DNA of 5,803 nucleotides from Sulfuricella sp. (GTDB taxonomy: Bacteria > Pseudomonadota > Gammaproteobacteria > Burkholderiales > Sulfuricellaceae): the NCBI GenBank assembly GCA_030691435.1, contig JAUYEK010000111.1:1-5803 (forward strand). The letters are read 5' to 3'. Made by a program: the position numbers and the translations under genes. Every line of letters starts with the position of its first letter. The first letter of the stretch is position 1. Below the pieces are notes generated by a model. That model saw only the letters and a program-made list of their open reading frames with translations, was not told the DNA's origin and ran no database searches. Positions 1-4,739 of this stretch are shown piece by piece.

Positions 1-13
1 GGCCGCTCCTACA
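1..13. repeat. Edge of a palindromic intergenic repeat (partial)
   Basis: The first 13 bases read GGCCGCTCCTACA and end in CTACA, as the complete double-hairpin repeat at 908-957 does. They look like the tail of a related REP-like element whose other arm lies outside the window, just downstream of the corC stop. With only one arm visible this stays tentative. Nothing else is recognisable between here and the corC stop codon. Confidence 0.35.
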
Positions 14-40
14 AAATCATTTCTTTAACGAAAAATGGAA

Positions 41-883
41 TTATTCCGCGTCGGTTTCCTCTGCCGCCGTTTTTTCCACCAGCAGTGAGTAAAGACGGCG
101 GCTGTCGGCGCGCAGCACGTTGAACTTCAGGCCGTCGAAAACAACGTGCTCGCCGCGCTTGGGCATATGGCCGAACTTGCTGACCACCAGCCCGCCTACG
201 GTATCGTAGTCCTCGTCGCTGAATTCCGTCCCCATGACCTCGTTGAAGTCCGCGATCTCTGCCTGCGCCTTGACGCGGAAGCGTCCGTCTGGCACGCGGA
301 TGATGTTGTCTTCCTGTTCGTCGTAGTCGTATTCGTCCTCGATCTCGCCGACGATCTGCTCCAGCACGTCCTCGATGGTGACGATGCCGGCCACGCCGCC
401 GTATTCGTCCACCACGATGGCGATGTGGTTGCGGTTGCTGCGGAATTCTTTGAGCAGCACATTTAGCCGCTTCGATTCGGGGATGAACACCGCCGGGCGC
501 AGCATGTCGCGGACGTTGAATTCCTGGCCGGCATAGTAGCGCAGCAGGTCTTTCGCCAGCAGAATGCCGATCACGTCGTCCTTGTCCTTGTCGATCACCG
601 GGAAGCGCGAGTGAGCGGTTTCGATGACAAAGGGGATGAATTTTTCCGGTGAATCGGCGATGTCTACCACGTCCATCTGGGCGCGCGGGATCATGACGTC
701 GCGCACCTGCATCTCGGAAACCTGGAGCACCCCTTCGATCATGGCCAGCGCATCCGCATCCAGCAGGTTGCGCTCGAAGGCGGAATGCAGCAGTTCGACC
801 AGTTGTTCGCGGTCTTCCGGCTCCCGCAGCAGGAGCGTACTTAATCGTTCAAACCAGTTCGGTTTCGCAGGTTCATCGTTCAT
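41..883 (-). CDS. corC: CorC/YbeX-type CBS-domain protein (magnesium/cobalt homeostasis, short soluble form)
   Basis: This 280-residue protein belongs to the CorC/HlyC family. The family is linked to Mg2+/Co2+ efflux, and the YbeX branch also to ribosome-related phenotypes. Two CBS domains are visible: residues about 62-120 (VRDVMIPRAQM through DVIGILLAKDLL) and about 127-183 (IAIVVDEYGGVAGIVTIEDV). A CorC_HlyC C-terminal domain follows at about 194-271 (DYDTVGGLVVSKFGHMPKRG). There is no N-terminal membrane (DUF21) domain, so it is the short cytoplasmic YbeX type. The ATG at 883 is preceded by GAGGA about 11 bases upstream. It lies downstream of ybeY on the same strand, 79 bases after the ybeY stop, as in the conserved phoH-ybeY-corC-lnt cluster; lnt would be expected beyond the left edge. 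It is intact and of normal length. The family assignment is sure; the exact transport role is not proven for this family. Confidence 0.95.
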   Translation of the reverse strand: MNDEPAKPNWFERLSTLLLREPEDREQLVELLHSAFERNLLDADALAMIEGVLQVSEMQVRDVMIPRAQMDVVDIADSPEKFIPFVIETAHSRFPVIDKDKDDVIGILLAKDLLRYYAGQEFNVRDMLRPAVFIPESKRLNVLLKEFRSNRNHIAIVVDEYGGVAGIVTIEDVLEQIVGEIEDEYDYDEQEDNIIRVPDGRFRVKAQAEIADFNEVMGTEFSDEDYDTVGGLVVSKFGHMPKRGEHVVFDGLKFNVLRADSRRLYSLLVEKTAAEETDAE

Positions 884-907
884 TGCAAATCTGTTCCTCT
901 ATACTGG

Positions 908-957
908 TGTAGGTGCGAATTCATTCGCACAATAGGCCGAATCAATTCGGCCCTACA
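908..957. repeat. Double-hairpin palindromic repeat between ybeY and corC
   Basis: A 50-base element has an outer stem TGTAG (908-912) / CTACA (953-957) that encloses two perfect hairpins. The first is GTGCGAAT-tc-ATTCGCAC (913-930). The second is GGCCGAAT-ca-ATTCGGCC (935-952). They are separated by four bases. As RNA or single-stranded DNA it could fold into a three-way junction. It begins five bases downstream of the ybeY stop and ends about 25 bases before the corC start, so it lies inside the likely ybeY-corC transcript. It resembles REP/BIME-type intergenic repeats. It could stabilise the 3' end of ybeY mRNA or weaken read-through into corC, which is inference. Confidence 0.85.
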
Positions 958-962
958 AATTA

Positions 963-1424
963 TTAATAAGGGTCAGCATAGCCCAGCTTTGTGACAATCT
1001 GGATTTCCAGGGCTTCCATCTGCCGCGCCTCTTCGTCGCTTTCATGGTCGTAGCCCTGCAGGTGCAGCACACCGTGGACGGTCAAGTGCGCATAGTGCGC
1101 TTCGACGGGCTTCTCCTGCTGCAAAGCCTCGCGGGCAACCACCGGGGCGCACAACACGATATCGCCGGCCAGCGGCAGCTCCGCGCCAGGAAAGTCGTCA
1201 TCATAGACAAAGGTTAGCACATTGGTCGCGTAGTCCTTGCCGCGGTAATCGCGGTTGAGCGCCCGGCCCTCCTCCTCGTCGACGATGCGCAGCGCGATCT
1301 CGGCATCCTGCCGCAACGCCGCCTTCACCCAACGACGAAGCTGGGCGCGAGTCGGCGCACCGTCCGGCTTCGCCGCATATTGCACTGAAAGACTGAGTGC
1401 TGAGGGTGGGGGGTTTCGGGTCAT
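963..1424 (-). CDS. ybeY: YbeY, endoribonuclease for 16S rRNA maturation and ribosome quality control
   Basis: The 153-residue protein is a UPF0054/YbeY metalloprotein, a single-strand endoribonuclease in rRNA processing. The zinc-binding signature HGVLHLQGYDH is present, with ligands H117, H121 and H127. The conserved RGKDYATNVLTF lies at residues 61-72. The ATG at 1424 gives a normal family length. The reading frame stays open upstream to about 1700, but those 92 codons have no YbeY-like character and are probably chance. No good Shine-Dalgarno is seen before 1424; a GTG at codon 14 is an alternative start. Residues 3-14 (RNPPPSALSLSV) derive from a CCCTCAGCACTCAGT-like stretch that looks like intergenic repeat DNA, so the true N-terminus is uncertain. 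corC follows. The usual upstream neighbour phoH is absent and mobile-element debris begins at once, which may have changed its promoter. Confidence 0.93.
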   Translation of the reverse strand: MTRNPPPSALSLSVQYAAKPDGAPTRAQLRRWVKAALRQDAEIALRIVDEEEGRALNRDYRGKDYATNVLTFVYDDDFPGAELPLAGDIVLCAPVVAREALQQEKPVEAHYAHLTVHGVLHLQGYDHESDEEARQMEALEIQIVTKLGYADPY

Positions 1425-1454
1425 GTGAACTCGGAACTTATTCCAGTTTTCATT

Positions 1455-1617
1455 CAATCTAATGAGGTAATTGCAAAACCCGGCACCCAAGCTGAATTTT
1501 GCTGTAAAGAAGTGAAGAAGGGAGCCGCCATTGATGACAAAATGTGGGTTATCGAGACACACACCGAAGCGCCCGAAATGGATTCTACGCGACGTAGCAG
1601 GACTGCTGCAACGCTGG
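1455..1617 (-). repeat. Left copy of an unidentified inverted repeat flanking the transposase relic
   Basis: Read on the minus strand from 1617 to 1455, this stretch aligns by eye with the plus strand from 2680 to 2860. It begins with the identical CCAGCGTTGCAG. It keeps blocks such as CGTAG.AT.CAT..CGGGCGCT, CAATGGC.GC.CCC and GGTTTTGCAA, and ends with GATTG in both copies. About two thirds of the aligned positions agree, with several small gaps. The right copy has about 10 extra bases that complete a hairpin. No convincing protein is encoded on either strand. The repeat ends about 30 bases before the ybeY start and occupies the place where phoH would be expected. Its nature is unknown. Confidence 0.7.
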
Positions 1618-1886
1618 AATGTAATCCAGGAAGAATGACCCCTGAACTGAAAACGACAACAGGGAACACGGTTACCCCCAATCCACTGAGCTTCTTGCAA
1701 AACTCCAAGAGCGAGCGATCATGAACGCATCTACTCGCTGTTCTGGGCGACTTTTCGGTTAATCAATTCAACTTCTGGCACGTATTCAGACCCAAACCAT
1801 CATTCTGTCCTTGTTGCCGCGATACGTTTCCTGGTGCTGCCTTCTGGCAGCCCCCGCGCATGTTTTCTGGCATCTCCTGTACCTGG
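1618..1886. other. Gene-free stretch between the left inverted repeat and the transposase relic
   Basis: No coding region is convincing here. Open frames on both strands are short and lack family resemblance. On the minus strand, GTTTTGCAAGAA (reverse complement of 1692-1703) matches 12 bases of the right inverted repeat (2829-2840), so a fragment of a further copy may be present. A small hairpin GCTGCC-ttct-GGCAGC lies at 1836-1851, just past the transposase stop. It has no T-tract in the minus direction and is at best a weak terminator or part of an insertion-sequence end. The edge of the insertion sequence must lie somewhere here, but I found no clear terminal inverted repeat. Confidence 0.5.
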
Positions 1887-2673
1887 CTACGTCAGCAGCC
1901 ACATCAACTGATCGGCTGTTAACGCCAGCAGGCCGAACATGAAATGGCTCATCACCTTGGCGTGGCCTCGCACCCAAACCTGTTTGCCGCCGAACTCGTC
2001 CTTCAGCCGCGCATTGGTCCGCTCGGCTTGGCTGCGTTCGCTGCGTTCCTTGTAGCGCTGCGCCTCATGTTGTGCCTCGGTCGCAACGCTTGGGCAGATC
2101 ACCAAGCATTTGCGCCAGGGGTTGTTTCAGTTGCTGTCCGATGCGCGTGGGCTTGGCCTCCCGCTTTTCGCCTTTTCCAGGACGTCCGCGTTTGGCCTTC
2201 CTTGGCTCCGGTTCAGCCGTTACCGGCGCCTTCTTCGACGGCCTCTCCCGTGCCTCGATTGCCGTGCCGTCACGGCTGATGTGACCAATCAACTCGGCGC
2301 CCAAGCGCTCCTTGACCAACGTTTCGTGTACGCGGTCGGCCAGTTTCGCGCTGGCAAACTCGGCAAAGGCGCGCGAGAAACTCGATTCGTCCGGCAACCG
2401 TTTCCACATCGGGAAGCCGCAGATCCGCTTTAAAGCGCGATCCATCTGCAACCGTTCAATCAGCGCCACCGTTGTGCCCAATCCCAGCATGGCCTTCGCT
2501 ATGAACGCACTGGCCAGCGCCCCGCGATCATGTGGCGGACGGCCTTTGCCGCTCCAGGTGCTTTCTACAAATTCTTCGATCCGCACCCATTCCAGGGTGT
2601 GGATCAGCTTCTCCAGGCGTGGCGTTAGCGGTCCAATCTCCTGCCTCAATTCAGGCATCAGTTCGTGCTGCAC
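1887..2673 (-). pseudogene. Broken insertion-sequence transposase (IS4/IS5 superfamily, DUF772-type N-terminus)
   Basis: Two minus-strand reading frames are parts of one transposase. The N-terminal part (2673-2065) carries the DUF772-like region (AMLGLGTTVALIERLQMDRA, LPDESSFSRAF) and the first catalytic aspartate in SRDGTAIEARERP. The C-terminal part (about 2060-1887) is in another frame. It holds the tail with the glutamate and lysine of the Y(2)R(3)E(6)K signature (ERTNARLKDEFGG) and ends ALTADQLMWLLT. The middle, about 100 or more residues with the second catalytic aspartate, is missing, and the frames shift near 2050-2070, so it cannot be active. The N-terminal frame starts with GTG at 2673; an ATG five codons on is also possible. 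The gene starts only seven bases from the right inverted repeat. The exact IS family is uncertain. Confidence 0.85.
2031..2048. repeat. Tandem 9-bp duplication in the transposase relic
   Basis: GCTGCGTTC occurs twice head to tail. On the minus strand it encodes ER-S twice, giving YKERSERSQAE. Removing one copy restores the exact Y(2)R(3)E(6)K spacing of IS4-type transposases (Y-KE-R-SQA-E). The duplication therefore appears to be later damage to the gene. Confidence 0.7.
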
Positions 2674-2679
2674 GACTCG

Positions 2680-2860
2680 CCAGCGTTGCAGAATTCCAAC
2701 TCGTTACGTAGTATTCATGGCGGGCGCTCGATGTAGTCTTCAGAACCTCCATCTTGCCAGCCAGCAATGGCAGCGCCCAGTCCGCTTTTTTCAGCCGTTA
2801 GCTGAAAATAATCACGCTTGGCTTATGTGTTTTGCAAGAACCTCCACTATTAAAAGATTG
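2680..2860 (+). repeat. Right copy of the unidentified inverted repeat
   Basis: This is the partner of the minus-strand sequence 1617-1455. It starts seven bases upstream of the transposase start and ends at the hemW stop region. It contains the perfect hairpin TTTTCAGC-cgtta-GCTGAAAA (2788-2808), part of which is absent from the left copy. On the minus strand a frame of 33 codons starts with ATG at 2752 (MEVLKTTSSARHEYYVTSWN...), but it has no recognised relatives and I do not call it a gene. The two copies diverge too much to be a recent duplication. They may be two older insertions of the same repeat family. Confidence 0.7.
2788..2808. other. Hairpin inside the right inverted repeat
   Basis: Perfect 8-bp arms TTTTCAGC and GCTGAAAA enclose a five-base loop. 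The stem is AT-rich at its base and is not followed by a separate T-run on either strand, so it is not a textbook terminator. It may be a structural element of the unidentified repeat. Confidence 0.45.
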
Positions 2861-2864
2861 CGAC

Positions 2865-2884
2865 GCTATTCCGACAGGAATAGC
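2865..2884 (-). terminator. Candidate hairpin overlapping the hemW stop codon
   Basis: GCTATTCC-gaca-GGAATAGC forms perfect 8-bp arms around four bases, covering the last hemW codons and the stop. On the minus strand it is followed by a short T-rich stretch (CTTTTAAT). It may be a weak terminator. The overlap with coding sequence makes this uncertain. Confidence 0.35.
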
Positions 2885-3273
2885 TGTAAAAGTTCGTTCA
2901 GGAAGCGCTGGCCAAGCAGGGTCGGACGAATGTGCAAGGCATCGCGTTCAATCAGGCCGCGCCGTTGCGCCTCTTCCAATCTGGGCAGGACAGCGGTCAG
3001 CGGCAACCCGGTGCGGGCGGAGAACAGGCTGACCGGGAAGCCCTCGGTCAGGCGCAAGGCGTTCATCATGAACTCGAACGGCAGTTCGTCTGGCAGGACG
3101 GTGCGTTCCTCTTCCAGCGCGTTTCCCGCCAGCGTTCGTTCCATATAGGTTTTCGGCTGGCGATGACGCACCTGGCGCAGGATGCGGTCGTGCAGCGTGA
3201 GCTTGCCGTGCGCTCCCGCCCCGATCCCCAGGTAATCGCCGAACAGCCAGTAATTGAGGTTGTGGCGGCAGCG
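2866..3273 (-). pseudogene. hemW: 3' remnant of hemW (radical-SAM heme chaperone, HemN-like), N-terminal two thirds missing
   Basis: The last 135 residues match the C-terminus of HemW (formerly YggW, annotated as oxygen-independent coproporphyrinogen III oxidase-like). They begin RCRHNLNYWLFGDYLGIGAG and include GAGAHGK, the HemN_C-like segment PDELPFEFMMNALRLTEGF, and a winged-helix-like end (RRGLIERDALHIRPTLLGQ). HemW is normally about 380-400 residues. The radical-SAM CxxxCxxC cluster motif and the rest of the barrel are not found anywhere in the window. The frame stays open upstream to 3507, but that part is a palindromic repeat plus unrelated sequence, so homology stops near 3273. The protein cannot work as a radical-SAM chaperone. 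A complete hemW is expected elsewhere in the genome. The break lies next to the repeat at 3341-3431. Confidence 0.88.
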
Positions 3274-3340
3274 ATTAACGCGAAAATCGCGCAGCGATTC
3301 GTTTGCCCCCAAATCAAAACAAGCGCTTTTCACGTTTGCC

Positions 3341-3431
3341 TCCTCTCCCGGCACCCGCAAGGAGTGTCCCCGCCGAGAGCGGCAGCAAAGCTGCTCGCAC
3401 TGGCGAAACGGGAGAGGGTTGGGGTGAGGGG
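3341..3431. repeat. GC-rich palindromic repeat, same family as the trpC insert
   Basis: Outer arms CCTCTCCCG (3342-3350) and CGGGAGAGG (3409-3417) are separated by 58 bases that hold a smaller stem GCAGC-aaa-GCTGC. The right flank GGGAGAGGGTTGGGG followed by TGAGGGG closely matches the GGGGAGGGTTGGGG-AGAGGG side of the insert in trpC. On the minus strand it reads SPHPNPLP, the hallmark peptide of such repeats when translated. It lies between the hemW remnant and the mazF-like toxin, near the point where hemW homology ends. Confidence 0.75.
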
Positions 3432-3444
3432 AATGTGACATACG

Positions 3445-3468
3445 GCGGAAGGCGCTACGCTTTTCCGC
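3445..3468 (-). terminator. Hairpin just after the mazF-like toxin stop
   Basis: GCGGAA (3445-3450) pairs with TTCCGC (3463-3468), with an inner GCG-cta-CGC stem. It starts two bases beyond the toxin stop codon in the direction of transcription. No T-tract follows, so it may be a repeat element or transcript-stabilising 3' structure rather than a true intrinsic terminator. Confidence 0.4.
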
Positions 3469-3469
3469 G

Positions 3470-3814
3470 CTATTTACGAATCGCCGATAGCTTATCAAGG
3501 GCATCATTCACTAATAGCCTATCGGCGTTCGACAACGCCCCAACCTTGGCCACCACAAAGCGGTGATCCAGGGTAAACAATTTCATGCGTACCACGGAAG
3601 GCGCGGGCAAGCCCGCCTGCGACAGATCGACTATCCGGACATCCAGAGGCCATGGCGCGTTCTTTTCGCTGGTGATCATCGCCATGACGCTGTGGCCAAT
3701 CTTTGCATTAAAGTTGGCGTGATCCGACAAAACCAATGCCGGGCGACGTTTTTGCATTGAGGAATCCGTAAAGGGGAACGGGACAGCGACGACATCGTAC
3801 TGCTTATAGGCCAC
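3470..3814 (-). CDS. MazF/PemK-family toxin (mRNA interferase) of a type II toxin-antitoxin module
   Basis: This 114-residue protein fits the PemK/MazF family, ribosome-independent or ribosome-associated endoribonucleases that cut mRNA. Landmarks are the N-terminal strand DVVAVPFPFTD (residues 7-17), the KRRPALVLS motif (22-30) with the family's catalytic-type arginine, MITS (47-49 region, T48) and the conserved SVVRMKLFTLD (73-83). The start is GTG at 3814, with GAGG nine bases upstream inside the antitoxin gene. The reading frame overlaps the antitoxin stop by 11 bases, so the two are probably translationally coupled. All usual sequence blocks and a normal length are present, so it is likely active. 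The RNA cleavage sequence cannot be predicted from the protein. Confidence 0.93.
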   Translation of the reverse strand: MAYKQYDVVAVPFPFTDSSMQKRRPALVLSDHANFNAKIGHSVMAMITSEKNAPWPLDVRIVDLSQAGLPAPSVVRMKLFTLDHRFVVAKVGALSNADRLLVNDALDKLSAIRK

Positions 3815-4028
3815 GGTATGCTTCCTCGTCGTTCTCCGAAGCCCATTCGCTCAGGGTGCCGGCTAGCGCCTTGGCGTATTCCACATCCAGCGGCACAACC
3901 CGACGCAAGCGCACCACCCCATTCTCAAGCTCGAAGGCGACCATGTCCCCCTGCTGGATGCCGAGTTTCTCACGCACCTCCAACGGGATTGTCGTCTGAT
4001 ACTTGGTTGTCACTTTCGAAGCCAGCAT
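3804..4028 (-). CDS. AbrB/MazE/SpoVT-family antitoxin
   Basis: The 74-residue protein has an N-terminal swapped-hairpin AbrB DNA-binding domain at residues about 3-45 (KVTTKYQTTIPLEVREKLGI, then QGDMVAFELENGVVRLRR). Its acidic C-terminal tail (LSEWASENDEEAYRGL) is of the kind that covers the active site of MazF-like toxins. The ATG at 4028 is supported by GGAGG four bases upstream (4033-4037). The toxin gene overlaps its last codons. The family commonly represses its own operon as antitoxin or toxin-antitoxin complex, and a palindrome lies just upstream at 4040-4054. It is complete and the annotation is firm; its exact cognate pairing is inferred from the overlap. Confidence 0.93.
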   Translation of the reverse strand: MLASKVTTKYQTTIPLEVREKLGIQQGDMVAFELENGVVRLRRVVPLDVEYAKALAGTLSEWASENDEEAYRGL

Positions 4029-4032
4029 AGCA

Positions 4033-4037
4033 CCTCC
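4033..4037 (-). promoter_or_regulatory. Ribosome binding site of the AbrB-like antitoxin
   Basis: GGAGG followed by TGCT and then ATG on the minus strand. It fixes the start at 4028. Confidence 0.75.
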
Positions 4038-4039
4038 AT

Positions 4040-4054
4040 GTATTACAGTAATAC
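4040..4054. promoter_or_regulatory. Candidate operator of the AbrB-like/MazF-like module
   Basis: GTATTAC-a-GTAATAC is a perfect 15-base palindrome lying between the predicted -10 box and the ribosome binding site, at about the expected transcription start. Its position suits autoregulation by the antitoxin. The half site GTATTA/TAATAC recurs at the other module (4699-4719). Confidence 0.65.
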
Positions 4055-4060
4055 CGTAAT

Positions 4061-4089
4061 AATATAGATTGCCTGCTGGGCTTCGTCAA
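4061..4089 (-). promoter_or_regulatory. Predicted sigma70 promoter of the AbrB-like/MazF-like module
   Basis: On the minus strand TTGACG (4089-4084) is followed after exactly 17 bases by TATATT (4066-4061). Both hexamers are close to consensus. Transcription would start near 4054, inside the palindrome. The promoter lies between this module and the end of the ParE-like gene, so the module can be expressed separately. Confidence 0.65.
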
Positions 4090-4103
4090 GAATTCATCCC
4101 GGA

Positions 4104-4409
4104 TTAAATTTCTGCCGCCCGGAAGCCGGCCTCTTTCTGGTGGCGCACCGCCAGTATCACCGCGTCCTTGCCGTCATAACGGTACAGCACGATGTATCCA
4201 CTATCACCAAAATGTATCGGCCATTCCCGGAACTCCGGGGCCATTTCATCAACAAGCCGCCCAATTTCCGGGTGCTGGCCGATTGGCTTGACACCTTCAC
4301 GGAGGGCTTTCACCGCCCGCCTGGCGGCATCCATGTTCCTTTCGGCAAGGAATCGCCAGGCACGTTGCACATCCCTGAGTGCTGGCGGCGACCAAATCAA
4401 ACGTGGCAT
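4104..4409 (-). CDS. ParE/RelE-family toxin
   Basis: The 101-residue protein has the plan of the ParE/RelE toxins: two N-terminal helices (residues about 8-45, with LRDVQRAWRFLAERN and AARRAVKALREGV), the family's HPEIGRLV segment (46-53), then a beta sheet with REWPIHFGDSGYIVLYRY (61-78). It ends in the typical strand DAVILAVRHQKEAGF (82-96). ParE-type members poison gyrase and RelE-type members cut mRNA at the ribosome; sequence alone does not decide, though the RHQKEAGF ending leans towards the ParE side. The ATG at 4409 has GGAG eight bases upstream. It overlaps the antitoxin gene by 13 bases, so translation is probably coupled. It is intact. Confidence 0.9.
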   Translation of the reverse strand: MPRLIWSPPALRDVQRAWRFLAERNMDAARRAVKALREGVKPIGQHPEIGRLVDEMAPEFREWPIHFGDSGYIVLYRYDGKDAVILAVRHQKEAGFRAAEI

Positions 4410-4687
4410 TCAGGCGGCTCCACGTCTTGCCCCTCCGCCAGCTTGGCAAGCCAGGCATCGGCCTCGTCCGCAGTCACATGCAGTCCGGTTTCCTGAAACT
4501 CCTGCCAAGCCTTGAGCGCGTCTTGCCGGAACTGCTCGCGCTTCTCTTCCCTCTCGACGTACTCGCGGATCGCTTCCTGCATCAGCCAATGAGTTTTACG
4601 TCGCCGCGCTTCGGCCAAGTGTTGCAAACGGGATTTCAAAGCGGGTTCAAGTTTGACACTGGCAGTGAACATTCTTTCTGTAGCCAT
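4397..4687 (-). CDS. Ribbon-helix-helix (CopG/ParD-like) antitoxin
   Basis: The 96-residue protein has an N-terminal ribbon-helix-helix DNA-binding domain: the strand FTASVKLEP (residues 7-15), helix 1 ALKSRLQHLAEARRR, and helix 2 HWLMQEAIREYVEREE. A charged helix follows (EQFRQDALKAWQEFQE), then the toxin-binding tail with TADEADAWLAKLAEG (72-86). ATG at 4687 is chosen because GGAGG (4693-4697) lies five bases upstream; a TTG at 4699 would put that Shine-Dalgarno inside the gene. It precedes and overlaps the ParE/RelE-like toxin, the usual antitoxin-first order. A palindrome lies between its promoter and start, consistent with autorepression. It is complete. Confidence 0.9.
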   Translation of the reverse strand: MATERMFTASVKLEPALKSRLQHLAEARRRKTHWLMQEAIREYVEREEKREQFRQDALKAWQEFQETGLHVTADEADAWLAKLAEGQDVEPPECHV

Positions 4688-4692
4688 AACAC

Positions 4693-4697
4693 CCTCC
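4693..4697 (-). promoter_or_regulatory. Ribosome binding site that sets the ribbon-helix-helix antitoxin start
   Basis: GGAGG on the minus strand, then GTGTT and ATG at 4687. It rules out the upstream TTG at 4699 as the start. Confidence 0.75.
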
Positions 4698-4698
4698 A

Positions 4699-4719
4699 AA
4701 GTATTACTTAATAATACTT
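4699..4719. promoter_or_regulatory. Candidate operator of the ribbon-helix-helix/ParE-like module
   Basis: Arms AAGTATTA (4699-4706) and TAATACTT (4712-4719) are perfect 8-bp inverted repeats around CTTAA. The palindrome overlaps the predicted -10 box (4711-4716), so a bound antitoxin would block RNA polymerase. Ribbon-helix-helix antitoxins typically bind such short palindromes. Confidence 0.65.
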
Positions 4720-4739
4720 GGCAACGGCAAAAAATTCAA
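4711..4739 (-). promoter_or_regulatory. Predicted sigma70 promoter of the ribbon-helix-helix/ParE-like module
   Basis: On the minus strand TTGAAT (4739-4734) and TATTAT (4716-4711) are 17 bases apart. The spacing is optimal and both hexamers are good matches. The operator palindrome covers the -10 box. Confidence 0.6.

Noticed and set aside
1425..1700. N-terminal extension of YbeY by 92 residues
   Set aside because: The frame is open, but the translated segment has no YbeY similarity and overlaps the inverted repeat. The start at 1424 gives the normal family length.
1786..1977. Small minus-strand open frame at the transposase 3' end
   Set aside because: It overlaps the transposase C-terminus in another frame and its arginine-rich translation is typical of a shadow frame.
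1455..2860. Template/variable repeat pair of a diversity-generating retroelement
   Set aside because: The two copies differ at all kinds of bases and by gaps, not mainly at adenines, and there is no reverse transcriptase gene.
1455..2860. Integron attC sites
   Set aside because: No paired RYYYAAC/GTTRRRY core sites in the right arrangement and no integrase are visible.
2312..3148. Long plus-strand open frame of 278 codons
   Set aside because: It runs antisense through the transposase, the unknown repeat and the hemW remnant. Its translation has no family character, so it is a shadow.
3274..3507. Upstream part of the hemW-remnant open frame as a real protein
   Set aside because: It encodes a palindromic repeat (SPHPNPLP) and unrelated sequence, overlaps the 3' end of the mazF-like gene, and has no HemW N-terminal motif.
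4688..4699. TTG start of the ribbon-helix-helix antitoxin at 4699
   Set aside because: The Shine-Dalgarno GGAGG would lie within the coding region. The ATG at 4687 is correctly spaced from it.
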